A stretch of DNA of 7,765 bases from JBEEJL01 sp049698095 (GCA_049698095.1 JBAVXA010000080.1:1-7765), one strand, 5' to 3'. Counted from the first letter of the stretch, positions 1 to 7,173 are shown. The notes: generated by a model from the letters alone, not told the origin. Made by a program: numbers and translations.

Positions 1-1
1 C

Positions 2-94
2 AATCGCGGCGGCGGCGGCGGCGGTGGCGGTGGCGGCGGTGGGGGTGGCGGTGGTGGCGGTGGCGGTGGCGGTGGCGGTGGTACGAAATGGTAG
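2..94 (+). CDS. C-terminal end of a glycine-rich protein (partial)
   Basis: Reading frame 2 is open from the window edge and ends at the TAG at 92-94. It encodes an almost pure run of glycine (codons GGC/GGT, one GGG) closing with Thr-Lys-Trp. The start lies outside the window, so the function cannot be read. It points the same way as the tail sheath gene 111 bp downstream and may share its operon. In eCIS loci the gene before the sheath is often a DUF4255/Pvc16-type tail-terminator protein. That is only a guess from gene order, since no domain of it is visible. The frame is chosen because frame 1 would give an unlikely Arg/Trp repeat, while this one gives a plausible flexible glycine tail. 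Confidence 0.5.
   Translation, partial: NRGGGGGGGGGGGGGGGGGGGGGGGGGTKW
7..82. repeat. GGC/GGT triplet (GGY) tandem repeat
   Basis: About 25 consecutive GGN triplets, largely alternating GGC and GGT, form a low-complexity tract inside the end of the glycine-rich reading frame. Such tracts change length by slippage. A change in whole triplets would keep the frame, so it would alter only the length of the glycine tail. Confidence 0.85.
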
Positions 95-205
95 CGGCTT
101 CAATAGGGGATGAAGGATCCGACCTCAAGTAACGCACACGCCGTTTCTGGTGCTGCCCGCAGGTTTGAATGGCTTACGCTTTACATTCGATAAGACGAGA
201 CCGCT

Positions 206-1774
206 ATGCCTCCCGTCATGAAAACACCCGGCGTTTACATTGTTGAAAAAAACGCCTTCCCCAATTCAATCGTGGAGGTGGCGACCGCCGTGCCGGCGTT
301 TGTCGGCTATACGCAGAAGGCAGACAACAACCGTCACACACTGACCGATAAACCCTGGCGCATCACTTCACTGGCAGAGTTCCACCAATACTTTGGCTTG
401 GGGCCGACTGCAGCCAATGTCACCCGCTTTAAGCTACGGAAAGCGCAAGGCAATGCTGCGGCCTCGCCAGTAATTTCCCTCGCCGCAAGGGACGCCGCGC
501 CAATTACGCTGGGCGGAACCGCTTACCAACTCACGCAGACCAAGGGTTTTTATTTGCTCTATTTCAGCCTGCTGACTTTTTTTCAGAATGGCGGCGGGCC
601 ATGCTATATCGTTTCCGTGGGCAGCTACGATGCGGCGGCCGGAACGCATATTGAGAAAGAAAAGCTCATTGATGGTATTCGCACATTAGCAGGCGAACAG
701 GAGCCGACCATGCTGGTCGTGCCCGATGCCGTATTGCTCGACCACAACGATTGCATCGCGGTGCAAAAAGAAGCGCTGCACCATTGCGGCAACGTGATGA
801 AAAACCGCATTGCCATTCTCGATATTTGGCAAGGCTATCGCGACCGCCATAGCGCGCCCGATTGTGTGGCTGCGTTTCGCGAGGACATCGGCGCGGAAGG
901 CCTGAGCTACGGCTCGGCCTACTATCCATGGCTCAACACCAATGTCGTGGCGGAAGCGGAACTCAACTGCACGCAGATCGAGTCCGATAGTCAGGACTTG
1001 TTGATCGAGGGCATCAAAGCGGAATTTGCCGCGATGAGTTTACCGGCAGCGAAACTGACCGAGATGTCGAAACTCGCCGAGCAGATAAAGTTAGCTAATT
1101 CTGTATCACTTGAAGAGGCCGCGTTACTCACCAAGAAACTCCGCACAGTCAGCCCTTTTTTCACCAGCATCATGGCGGAAATGCGCAAGCGCCTGAACCT
1201 GTTGCCGCCGGGCGCCGCCATGGCCGGCATATTCACCATGGTAGATAACTCGCGCGGCGTGTGGAAAGCGCCGGCCAACGTCAGCGTCAACGGCGTGATC
1301 AATGTGTGCGTACCGATTTCACATGAGCAGCAGGATGATCTGAACGTGACCCCGCAGGGAAAATCGATCAATGCCATCCGCGATTTTGTCGGCGAAGGCG
1401 TGCTGGTGTGGGGCGCACGCACCCTGGACGGAAACAGCCTCGACTACCGCTATATCAACGTGCGGCGCACGCTGATCATGCTGGAAGAATCGATACGGCT
1501 AGCCGCCAAAGCAATGGTGTTCGAACCCAACACGGCCGATACCTGGGCGACGATAAAAAGCATGATAGTCAATTTCCTCACCGGCATTTGGAAGCGCGGC
1601 GGCTTGGCCGGTTCAAAGCCCGAAGACGCCTTCAATGTGTTGGCAGGCTTAGGCGTGACGATGACTCAACAAGACATTCTCGACGGCCTACTTCGCGTGA
1701 CGGTGCTGGTCGCACTCAGCCGCCCAGCCGAATTCATCGAGATTACTTTCGAGCAGAAGATGCAGACGAGTTAA
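206..1774 (+). CDS. Contractile tail sheath protein (eCIS / phage-tail-like)
   Basis: This 522-residue protein should polymerise around the inner tube and contract to drive it out. Family marks in order are TPGVYIVEK near residue 7, VPAFVGYT at 29-36, FFQNGGGPCYIVSVG at 125-139, LVVPDA at 170-175, YYPWL at 239-243 and LLPPGAAMAGIF from 332. NSRGVWKAPANV follows at 348-359, then GVLVWGARTL at 398-407, YRYINVRR at 414-421, and the C-terminal FLTGIWKRGGLAG and RPAEFIEITFEQKMQ. The C-terminal third holds the most conserved sheath core. Residues about 260-328 form a helical, Leu/Lys/Glu-rich insertion that makes the protein long for the family. The ATG at 206 is used because the family usually begins a few residues before PGVYI. 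ATG 218 is an alternative, and neither has a strong ribosome binding site. The matching tube gene is not next to it but on the opposite strand at 5409-5876. Confidence 0.93.
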   Translation: MPPVMKTPGVYIVEKNAFPNSIVEVATAVPAFVGYTQKADNNRHTLTDKPWRITSLAEFHQYFGLGPTAANVTRFKLRKAQGNAAASPVISLAARDAAPITLGGTAYQLTQTKGFYLLYFSLLTFFQNGGGPCYIVSVGSYDAAAGTHIEKEKLIDGIRTLAGEQEPTMLVVPDAVLLDHNDCIAVQKEALHHCGNVMKNRIAILDIWQGYRDRHSAPDCVAAFREDIGAEGLSYGSAYYPWLNTNVVAEAELNCTQIESDSQDLLIEGIKAEFAAMSLPAAKLTEMSKLAEQIKLANSVSLEEAALLTKKLRTVSPFFTSIMAEMRKRLNLLPPGAAMAGIFTMVDNSRGVWKAPANVSVNGVINVCVPISHEQQDDLNVTPQGKSINAIRDFVGEGVLVWGARTLDGNSLDYRYINVRRTLIMLEESIRLAAKAMVFEPNTADTWATIKSMIVNFLTGIWKRGGLAGSKPEDAFNVLAGLGVTMTQQDILDGLLRVTVLVALSRPAEFIEITFEQKMQTS

Positions 1775-1779
1775 GAGCG

Positions 1780-1995
1780 CATAGATTCTATATGTGCTGG
1801 GGCAAAGACATGCCGGACATGCTGCGCACGAAGAGAAGACTAGAACTACGCCGCTTTCACTCCCGCAAAGCAGCGGCGACCCGAGCCAACCAAGCCGAGT
1901 GCTTCGCCTGTCACAAGCCTTTGGAAAAGGCCAGCTTCAGACCCCCAAGCAGTCTACAACCTTGTATATACTCCGTCCTAAAGCCGACGCTCGTT
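1780..1995 (+). pseudogene. Decayed c-type haem protein fragment, cytochrome P460-like
   Basis: Just after the sheath stop, one + frame reads NQAECFACHKPLEKASF, with the haem-binding CxxCH encoded at 1900-1914. A CFACH followed by a short tail is typical of the C-terminus of cytochrome P460-type periplasmic haem proteins. After it the frame runs into Pro/Ser-rich nonsense and stops at 2025. Before it the frame continues without a break out of the sheath shadow, with no start or signal peptide. No intact gene can be drawn here, so I read this as the eroded 3' end of a former gene. The motif itself is seen; the P460 assignment is from memory of the family and is uncertain. A chance CxxCH in a random frame remains possible. 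Confidence 0.4.
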
Positions 1996-2273
1996 GCGGA
2001 TAGCGCCCGCTCCACCTTAGAGTGATTCGCGAGTAGTAGAAATTTACCTACTAGTTTACGATGCTGAAATTCAGAATGGCGGCCCAAGGAAGTAAACAAT
2101 CTAGCCATTAACTTATTACAAAGCTGTCCCTCATCATTGCAGATTTGTAGCTCAAAATCAGTGGTCTGATCCAGCACAACATAGCCTTGCATTAGTTGCA
2201 TACGCATTTCAGCTACTATTACGTCAAGAGCGGTAGCGTTAACTCAGTAAATGTATTCGTTTCCGATCAGAAA
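1996..2273. other. Intergenic region before mcrB, no gene found
   Basis: Base composition shifts here from G+C-rich to AT-rich, so this is probably the left edge of the restriction cassette. A weak inverted repeat (TAGTAG at 2034-2039, CTACTA at 2048-2053, loop of eight) is present. TTGCAT occurs twice, nine bases apart, near 2190-2205. No convincing promoter with normal spacing was found by eye. A minus-strand open frame (1911-2207) lacks a ribosome binding site and resembles nothing I know. Confidence 0.5.
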
Positions 2274-2278
2274 AAGGA
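2274..2278 (+). promoter_or_regulatory. Ribosome binding site of mcrB
   Basis: AAGGA lies six bases before the ATG at 2285, at ideal spacing, and fixes the start of the McrB gene. Confidence 0.8.
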
Positions 2279-2284
2279 TAATTT

Positions 2285-3667
2285 ATGATTGAAGCAGTAA
2301 GGAATTTTATAAAACTTGAGGCCGAAAAATTCGGGGCAAGAAGTGACGTCCAATTTAACAAGCCTTACGTTGAGCGCAACAACACTGGCATTGATGCACT
2401 TAACGACAATGGCGCATACTTTGGATTCATACATCCCGATGAAGATGCTTCAGGCCCTTTCCATGATTTTTCTCTAACTATTTTTCCTAATGACATCGCA
2501 AAACCTTGGCTTATCTGTCTTGGAATTGGATCGAGTGGTTTCAAGAATGATTATGAGCTCGCGACTTATCCAGGACTTAGAAGATTATTTTCAAAAATTG
2601 TAGATGAAAGAGGGTTTTGCAAATCTGACTTCTCTGACATTGAAACTGGTTTGCCAAAAAGCCTTACAGGGCTGCCAGAGTTGCAACATATAAAAAACTC
2701 AGTAAAAACATACACAAAAGTTTTGCCCGTAGTTCAAATAGTTGATAGTCCCGAATCAGAGCAAGGAAAGAAGGTAATTTCTGCATTTGTGGCTGCCTAC
2801 GCCAGGCTCCGCGATTGGCCATCCAACAAGGAGCATAGAAATGCTGTCTCATCGGCCTTGGCTGTTTTTCTAAAGTCTAACGGCATGGATGAAGAAGATG
2901 AGGTCTCAACGCTTTTAACGCAGAGGAAGTACGCTGTTCTCCAAGGCCCGCCGGGTACAGGCAAAACGAGACTAGCAAAAAATATTGCCCGATCAGGTGC
3001 AACAACATTTTTTACTCAGTTCCATGCCGAGACATCATTTTCCGATTTTATTTATGGAATAAGGCCAAAGACGTCCGCTGAAAATCTTTCATATTCAGGC
3101 TGCCCCGGTATTTTTGCGCAGGCGGTGAGTTTTGCTATTCACAACCCGAATCGAAAGACGATCCTGATCATTGATGAAATCAATAGGGCAAATTTATCGA
3201 ACGTTCTTGGCCCATTGTTTTATTTATTCGAGCACAAGCAGGACATATCTAATGTTGAGCTGGAGATCACGCCGGACCTAAAGATTTCAAAAATTCCAGA
3301 CAACTTGCTAGTAATTGCGACTATGAATACGGCGGACAGAAGTTTGGCTGTTGTTGATTTCGCTTTGCGCCGGAGGTTCGCTTGGTACATGCTGAAACCA
3401 AAAGCAATATTGTCCAAAGATTTTTATAAAGAGGATTTTGGTAAATTTCAGGAGATCTTTGATTGGTATGCGAATTCAAATGAAATGGCACTACAGCCTG
3501 GCCAAGGTTACTTCATTGCTTCTTCAGAAGAAGAGATGTTAAATCGGATACGATATGAACTTTACCCATTGATTCGCGAGTATCTACAAGAAGGTTTATT
3601 AGGTAGTGCTAAGGAAGAATTTAATGTCTATTTCATGGCAAGAATTGGTGCGCCTTTATTCGAATGA
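2285..3667 (+). CDS. mcrB: McrB-type AAA+ NTPase, restriction translocase subunit
   Basis: This 460-residue protein is about the size of E. coli McrB. In the family, an AAA+ ring hydrolyses GTP (some relatives may use ATP) to move DNA and activate the McrC nuclease. Seen here are Walker A GPPGTGKT at 221-228, Walker B ILIIDEINRAN at 293-303, the McrB signature MNTADRSLAVVDFALRRRF at 347-365 (sensor and arginine-finger region), and a helical lid to the C-terminus. Residues 1-210 should be the target-recognition part. They include PWLICLGIGSSGF and YPGLRRLF, a pattern I cannot assign to a known base-flipping or methylcytosine-binding fold. The stop overlaps the start of mcrC by ATGA, so the two are translationally coupled. 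Base composition is clearly more AT-rich than the sheath gene or the 5.4-7.2 kb genes, which suggests horizontal acquisition. Confidence 0.92.
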   Translation: MIEAVRNFIKLEAEKFGARSDVQFNKPYVERNNTGIDALNDNGAYFGFIHPDEDASGPFHDFSLTIFPNDIAKPWLICLGIGSSGFKNDYELATYPGLRRLFSKIVDERGFCKSDFSDIETGLPKSLTGLPELQHIKNSVKTYTKVLPVVQIVDSPESEQGKKVISAFVAAYARLRDWPSNKEHRNAVSSALAVFLKSNGMDEEDEVSTLLTQRKYAVLQGPPGTGKTRLAKNIARSGATTFFTQFHAETSFSDFIYGIRPKTSAENLSYSGCPGIFAQAVSFAIHNPNRKTILIIDEINRANLSNVLGPLFYLFEHKQDISNVELEITPDLKISKIPDNLLVIATMNTADRSLAVVDFALRRRFAWYMLKPKAILSKDFYKEDFGKFQEIFDWYANSNEMALQPGQGYFIASSEEEMLNRIRYELYPLIREYLQEGLLGSAKEEFNVYFMARIGAPLFE

Positions 3668-5022
3668 AAAAATCACTCGACATATTTTGTGAAATTCCTT
3701 GCTTAAGCGAACAATCAAGATTGTTCAAAGGTGTGGAGTTGCAGAAACAATGGTTCAAGTCGGCAGATAAAAGGGTAATTGGACAGTATCTTCAAAAATT
3801 TATTAGTTACAACTCTGCGTCTTTCGACTTCCTTGGCGTTACGCCACGCATTGTTGGCACAGATCAAAATGTATCCATAACATTTAGGTCATCCAGCTTG
3901 GTCGGAACGGTACCTTTGCGCTCACCAGACACGGGTAAGCAAATTGGTGATTTTGTTGTAGTGCCAAGGTATAGCGGGAAAGACCGTTATGAAGATTATA
4001 TTGAGATTCTTAATTTACTTGGGAACGAAATATCTCCGGAGACAACTGACAGCTTACCGCTGGCCTCAGGCAGAAACTTTCGTCCGCCGATGTATTTAGA
4101 AGCGTCAAAATTTATTGGTGCAATGGAGACACTAATTAAACATCCGTGGAGGAAGTTCGAACGACTTGAAAAAACCTCTCGTGAGCCAGTTGGCCAAATT
4201 AACTGGAATAAATATATTGCAAATGAATATAAAGTTGAGCGCAGATTATCTTTTCCAGTTGGAAAGAATATTCTCAGTGAGCTGCACAAAGAATATTCTC
4301 AAATAAGGTATGTTTTCGATATTTGTAAGCAAGAATTAATGTCGGCAAATACCCCGTTGAGAATAAAATTAAAATTAAAGCCTAAACTTGATGCTTTGGA
4401 GGAAAAGCTTTATTTACACCGACCCCTCAAGACAAACACAATCAACCAGAAGTCTTACGATAGCCCTATAGTTATGCGGGCAAAGAAACAAGCGAATAGT
4501 GTATTAAATTTTGACTTCGTAGATGCGACCGGGTGGCGCGTAGATTTTGCAGAGGTATTTGAGAAATTCGTTCAGCATATTTTCAAAGAAGTGGCAAAGG
4601 AATTGGGCGGCAGGTTTTTGGCAAACTATAAGTTAAAAGGATACTCTTCATCGCAACGGATTTCCTGGGAATTAAGTCACTTAGAACCAGACGGGATTCT
4701 GCAAAAGGATGATCTGCTGGTATTTGTTGATGCGAAATATAAGTCTCATCTATACAACAAATTTAATGCAAGTGACTCACTCAAGGATTCTCATAGGCAC
4801 GACTTGCATCAGATCATGGCCTATTCGTCTTTTAGCACCGCTGAATCGAAAATCGGGATGTTGTGCTATCCATCGCGCCAGCTTGAAATAAAGGAAACGG
4901 AGTACATCAATCAAATTAACCAAGCTACAAATAGTATAAAAATACTTGGCATACCCTTAGAGGCCGAAATTATTAGTGAGGCAAAACGACTATTGTTAAA
5001 GGAGTTCTTGTTGCGTGCTTGA
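3664..5022 (+). CDS. mcrC: McrC-type PD-(D/E)xK restriction nuclease subunit
   Basis: This 452-residue protein is the nuclease partner of McrB. Its middle matches McrC: GTVPLRSPDTGKQIGDFVVV at 81-100, the helical linker containing INWNKY at 179-184, and WRVDFAEVFEKF at 291-302. The C-terminal nuclease core is visible as EPDGIL with D343, then VFVDAKYK with D356 and K358, then a QxxxY-type HQIMAY at 382-387. The D-x12-D-x-K spacing matches that recalled for E. coli McrC (D244, D257, K259), so the active site looks complete. It is about 100 residues longer than E. coli McrC (348), mostly before the nuclease domain, as in many McrC relatives. The gene starts inside the mcrB stop (ATGA) with no separate ribosome binding site, and ends with tandem stops TGA TAG. 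It shares the AT-rich composition of mcrB. Confidence 0.9.
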   Translation: MKKSLDIFCEIPCLSEQSRLFKGVELQKQWFKSADKRVIGQYLQKFISYNSASFDFLGVTPRIVGTDQNVSITFRSSSLVGTVPLRSPDTGKQIGDFVVVPRYSGKDRYEDYIEILNLLGNEISPETTDSLPLASGRNFRPPMYLEASKFIGAMETLIKHPWRKFERLEKTSREPVGQINWNKYIANEYKVERRLSFPVGKNILSELHKEYSQIRYVFDICKQELMSANTPLRIKLKLKPKLDALEEKLYLHRPLKTNTINQKSYDSPIVMRAKKQANSVLNFDFVDATGWRVDFAEVFEKFVQHIFKEVAKELGGRFLANYKLKGYSSSQRISWELSHLEPDGILQKDDLLVFVDAKYKSHLYNKFNASDSLKDSHRHDLHQIMAYSSFSTAESKIGMLCYPSRQLEIKETEYINQINQATNSIKILGIPLEAEIISEAKRLLLKEFLLRA

Positions 5023-5121
5023 TAGCTTAAAAAAATGAGACTAGTTCGTATTTGTGACCCCTTAAAAAGTCACTCTTCCAATTTCAGCAACTCCTACGGC
5101 AGAGTATCTCCGTAAAACAAA
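5023..5121. other. Convergent gap after mcrC
   Basis: This AT-rich spacer separates the + strand mcrC from minus-strand genes. It holds a weak hairpin (GTGAC at 5054-5058, GTCAC at 5069-5073, loop CCCTTAAAAA) without a T tract, so it is not called a terminator. No gene is seen. Confidence 0.4.
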
Positions 5122-5325
5122 CTACTCAGTTGGCCAGCGGTCACCTCCAACTACAATTTCCATACCAAGCTGCGCGATACGAACAACAGCATTCAGGCCG
5201 CGAATTTCAAGCTTGACCGGCGGGCTGTAGTGCCTGGAGATTTGATTCATGCTTGCCGCCTTCCCCAAAGCGGTCGGTCGTCAGGGTCTCTTCTTGGCCG
5301 TGTTGTACCTGTCGTGTTTTGGCAT
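5122..5325 (-). pseudogene. Small ORF with an in-frame TGA, unrecognised
   Basis: On the minus strand an ATG at 5325 begins MPKHDRYNTAKKRP and hits TGA at 5281-5283. The same frame then stays open through RPTALGKAAS, an internal ATG at 5250, and on to the TAG at 5122-5124. The 42 residues after that ATG include VKLEIRGLNAVVRIAQLGME and look like real protein. Both ATGs have GAAGG-type ribosome binding sites at about eight bases. This may be a 66-residue gene broken by a nonsense mutation, or two tiny genes. It lies 83 bp downstream of the tube gene in the same direction, where eCIS loci often carry a small (~55-residue) protein of the DUF5908/Pvc6 type. That link is a weak guess and I do not recognise the family. 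Confidence 0.35.
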
Positions 5326-5408
5326 GGTCTGCGCCTTCAATGTGGCGCATTTTGTTATTCTATACATCGCTGCTTTGAAATTAGTCACGAACGGCGTTTG
5401 GTAATCGA

Positions 5409-5876
5409 TCATGCATTAGCGATCGTCAGGCCTTCGTGAGCGATCTCGAGGGTTTCAATTGCCACTTCGTTGGCGCTCGCGTTGAGATCGGTGCCGGTGA
5501 TTTTGGTGGGCCATGCGTTGGTCAGGGTCCACACCATCGTTGGTTTGCCTTCTTCGTCGAGCAGGCTGATGATCACCGTGGAGCGTTTGACGATATTCAT
5601 CTTGATCTGGTTAAACCAGTCGCTGAATTTATTATCGTTGGCGGATACGCCTTTTTTCATGGTGATGTTGCCGATTTTTTTTATGCCGGGCATTTTGATA
5701 GTCGAGAACACTTTACTATCGCCGTGCCGGTATTCGATGGGCTGTGCTTCGACATCGAGACCGGAGACTTCCTGGAATGACATGACCTTGTCGTCCCATT
5801 TCACTTCGAATTGGAACTTCGGCATGGGCCACGCTGCTCCGGATTGTTTCGAGCCGTTGTCTGCTGGCATATCCAT
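5409..5876 (-). CDS. Contractile tail tube protein, T4 gp19-like (Afp1/Pvc1 type)
   Basis: This protein of about 155 residues should stack as hexameric rings to form the inner tube expelled by sheath contraction. Family marks are FQFEVKWDD near residue 21, FQEVSGLDVEAQPIEYRHG at 34-52, KMPGIKKIGNITMKKGV at 61-77, a WFNQI near 87 and the C-terminal ANEVAIETLEIAHEGLTI. The length and this N-to-C order are typical of the gp19/TIGR02241 family. The first ATG (5876) sits directly against the AAAGAGA purine stretch. The ATG two codons later (5870) has that stretch at about six bases and is the likelier start. It is the natural partner of the sheath at 206-1774 but is on the opposite strand and separated from it by the McrBC cassette, which is unusual for this machine. 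Confidence 0.92.
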   Translation of the reverse strand: MDMPADNGSKQSGAAWPMPKFQFEVKWDDKVMSFQEVSGLDVEAQPIEYRHGDSKVFSTIKMPGIKKIGNITMKKGVSANDNKFSDWFNQIKMNIVKRSTVIISLLDEEGKPTMVWTLTNAWPTKITGTDLNASANEVAIETLEIAHEGLTIANA

Positions 5877-5950
5877 TCTCTTTCTGCAGGCATTGGCGGC
5901 ATTTATTTTACTGGGCCGCGCGATGCGCGCGCGTTAGTGCGCGACCCCGA
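5877..5950 (-). other. GC-rich hairpin spacer between DUF4197 gene and tube gene
   Basis: The 74 bp gap contains overlapping self-complementary CGCGCG runs near 5919-5945 that can fold into alternative short stems. An A/T stretch follows on the minus strand. It could weaken read-through from the DUF4197 gene into the tube gene, but there is no clear T tract. Confidence 0.3.
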
Positions 5951-6634
5951 CTACTTGCCGAGTAGGCTAAAAACTTTTTGCGCCATGCCGGTCGCGGCGC
6001 CTAGCGGGTCTTTGCGGATGGCTTTTTCCTTTTCGCCGATCATGAGAAACAGACCGTCCAGCGCTTTCTGCGTGACGTAGTTTTCGATGTTGGTCTGCTT
6101 CGCGTCGACGAGACCCAGCTTCGCGCCTTGCGCGGCGAGGTTGTTGTATTTCTCCGCCAGCCCGACCTTGCTCGTTGCCTGGGTGACTATCGGCAGGAAT
6201 TTCTGCGTGAGCTGGTCGCTGGTCGCGCGACGGAAATAGTCAGTCGCAGAAGTGTCGCCGCCGGTGAGGATGCCTTTCGCGTCCTGCACGCTCATATTCT
6301 GGATGGCACCGACCAGTAAGGTTTTCGCTTCCGGCACTGCCTGTTCGGCTGCGCGGTTCATCGCCGTGATTAACTCGTCGGTTTGCTTCTGCATGCCGAG
6401 CAGGCGCAGGCCACCCTGAATTTTCTTCAAGGCGTCGGGCAACGGAATTTTCACCTTGGCGTTGCCGAGAAAGCCGTTTTCCACGCCGAGCTGCGACACG
6501 GCTGCCGCCGAGCCCTGGGTCAATGCGTCCTTTAATCCGCCGACGGCATCGGCGTTACTCAGGCTGCCGATGTCGAGCGCGAGCGCCTGCACGCTCAATA
6601 CCATTCCCAACAGAAATCCGGTTATGAATTGCAT
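5951..6634 (-). CDS. Secreted DUF4197 protein
   Basis: A 227-residue protein with an N-terminal signal peptide: a hydrophobic stretch of about 16 residues ending in LSVQALA, with cleavage likely before LDIG. The rest matches the DUF4197 family: GGLKDALTQGSAAAV, KIPLPDALKK, MNRAAEQAVPEAKTLL, MSVQDAKGILTGGDTSATDY and YVTQKALDGLFLMIGEKE. It should be an exported, largely helical protein. The family is common in proteobacteria and its function is unknown. The ATG at 6634 is chosen because AGAGG lies eight bases before it. The GTG three codons upstream (6643) overlaps that ribosome binding site. It ends 74 bp before the tube gene on the same strand. Nothing in it suggests a part of the contractile machine. 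Confidence 0.9.
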   Translation of the reverse strand: MQFITGFLLGMVLSVQALALDIGSLSNADAVGGLKDALTQGSAAAVSQLGVENGFLGNAKVKIPLPDALKKIQGGLRLLGMQKQTDELITAMNRAAEQAVPEAKTLLVGAIQNMSVQDAKGILTGGDTSATDYFRRATSDQLTQKFLPIVTQATSKVGLAEKYNNLAAQGAKLGLVDAKQTNIENYVTQKALDGLFLMIGEKEKAIRKDPLGAATGMAQKVFSLLGK

Positions 6635-6723
6635 GATGGTCACCTCTCGCGAAATTGCTTCGACAAACTTAATTTGATTCTGCTTTACCTGTTGCCCGCT
6701 AAGCGCAATCTTTCTGTCGCTGT

Positions 6724-6749
6724 CGGCGCGAGGTATTCTGCTCGCGCCG
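6724..6749. terminator. Perfect 9-bp hairpin after the cupin gene
   Basis: CGGCGCGAG (6724-6732) pairs perfectly with CTCGCGCCG (6741-6749) around an eight-base loop. It starts 11 bases past the cupin stop codon on the minus strand. A terminator role fits the place, but no T run follows on the minus strand, so it may act as an mRNA 3' stabiliser or an attenuator before the DUF4197 gene. Confidence 0.45.
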
Positions 6750-6759
6750 CTGCATTTAA

Positions 6760-7173
6760 TTAAAGTTTAGGCTCGGGCGCAGGCGACGCGAGCGGCTTGC
6801 CTTTTTCGACGTAATAGGAAATCACCGCTTTGACGGCGCTGGCGCCTTCATTTTTCGCATTGTGCACCACGCCAGCAGGAATAATCCAGCCTTGCCCCGC
6901 GCCTACCTTGCGCGTTGATTGGCCGGCGACCATTACTACTAATTCGCCGTCGCTGATGTAACCGATTTCGTCACCGGGATGCGTATGCCAGCCGACCACG
7001 CTGCCCGCCACGATGTCGATTTTTGCCAGCACACCTTCGCGCGCCGGATCGGATAAGTCGCCTTTGATGACAATCGTACGCGTGATGCCGGGAGCCTGTG
7101 CGAACAGAACGCCTGCAGAGGTGAGCGTGACGATGACCAGCGCTGCGGATAGTGCGGATTTAACGACCCTCAT
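6760..7173 (-). CDS. Exported single-domain cupin protein
   Basis: A 137-residue small cupin. Residues 1-27 form a signal peptide (MRVVKSALSAALVIV then a VLFAQA cleavage site), so it should act in the periplasm. The metal-binding cupin motif 1 is GWHTHPGDEIGYISDGEL, with H63, H65 and E69. Motif 2 is GWIIPAGVVHNAKN, with H104. These four residues are the usual metal ligands, so the site looks complete. The substrate is unknown, since cupins of this shape range from oxygenases and isomerases to binding proteins. AGGAG at 7180-7184 lies six bases before the ATG at 7173 and fixes the start. A good sigma70-like promoter lies about 105 bases upstream. The C-terminus is a Pro-rich tail (SPAPEPKL). 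Confidence 0.88.
   Translation of the reverse strand: MRVVKSALSAALVIVTLTSAGVLFAQAPGITRTIVIKGDLSDPAREGVLAKIDIVAGSVVGWHTHPGDEIGYISDGELVVMVAGQSTRKVGAGQGWIIPAGVVHNAKNEGASAVKAVISYYVEKGKPLASPAPEPKL

Noticed and set aside
991..1422. 143-codon minus-strand open frame inside the sheath gene
   Set aside because: It lies wholly antisense to conserved sheath motifs and has no independent support.
1911..2207. 98-codon minus-strand open frame between sheath and mcrB
   Set aside because: It has no ribosome binding site, resembles no family, and overlaps the haem fragment on the other strand.
5054..5073. GTGAC/GTCAC hairpin after mcrC as a terminator
   Set aside because: The stem is only five base pairs with a ten-base loop and no T tract.
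1775..5121. Flanking direct repeats or insertion-sequence ends around the McrBC cassette
   Set aside because: I looked for matching ends near 1775-2284 and 5023-5121 and saw no convincing direct or inverted pair, and no transposase or integrase is present.
5230..5439. 69-codon + strand open frame
   Set aside because: It has no ribosome binding site. The minus strand of the same DNA gives more protein-like sequence with two ribosome binding sites.
5470..5937. Long + strand open frames across the tube gene
   Set aside because: They are antisense shadows of the clearly recognisable tail tube gene.
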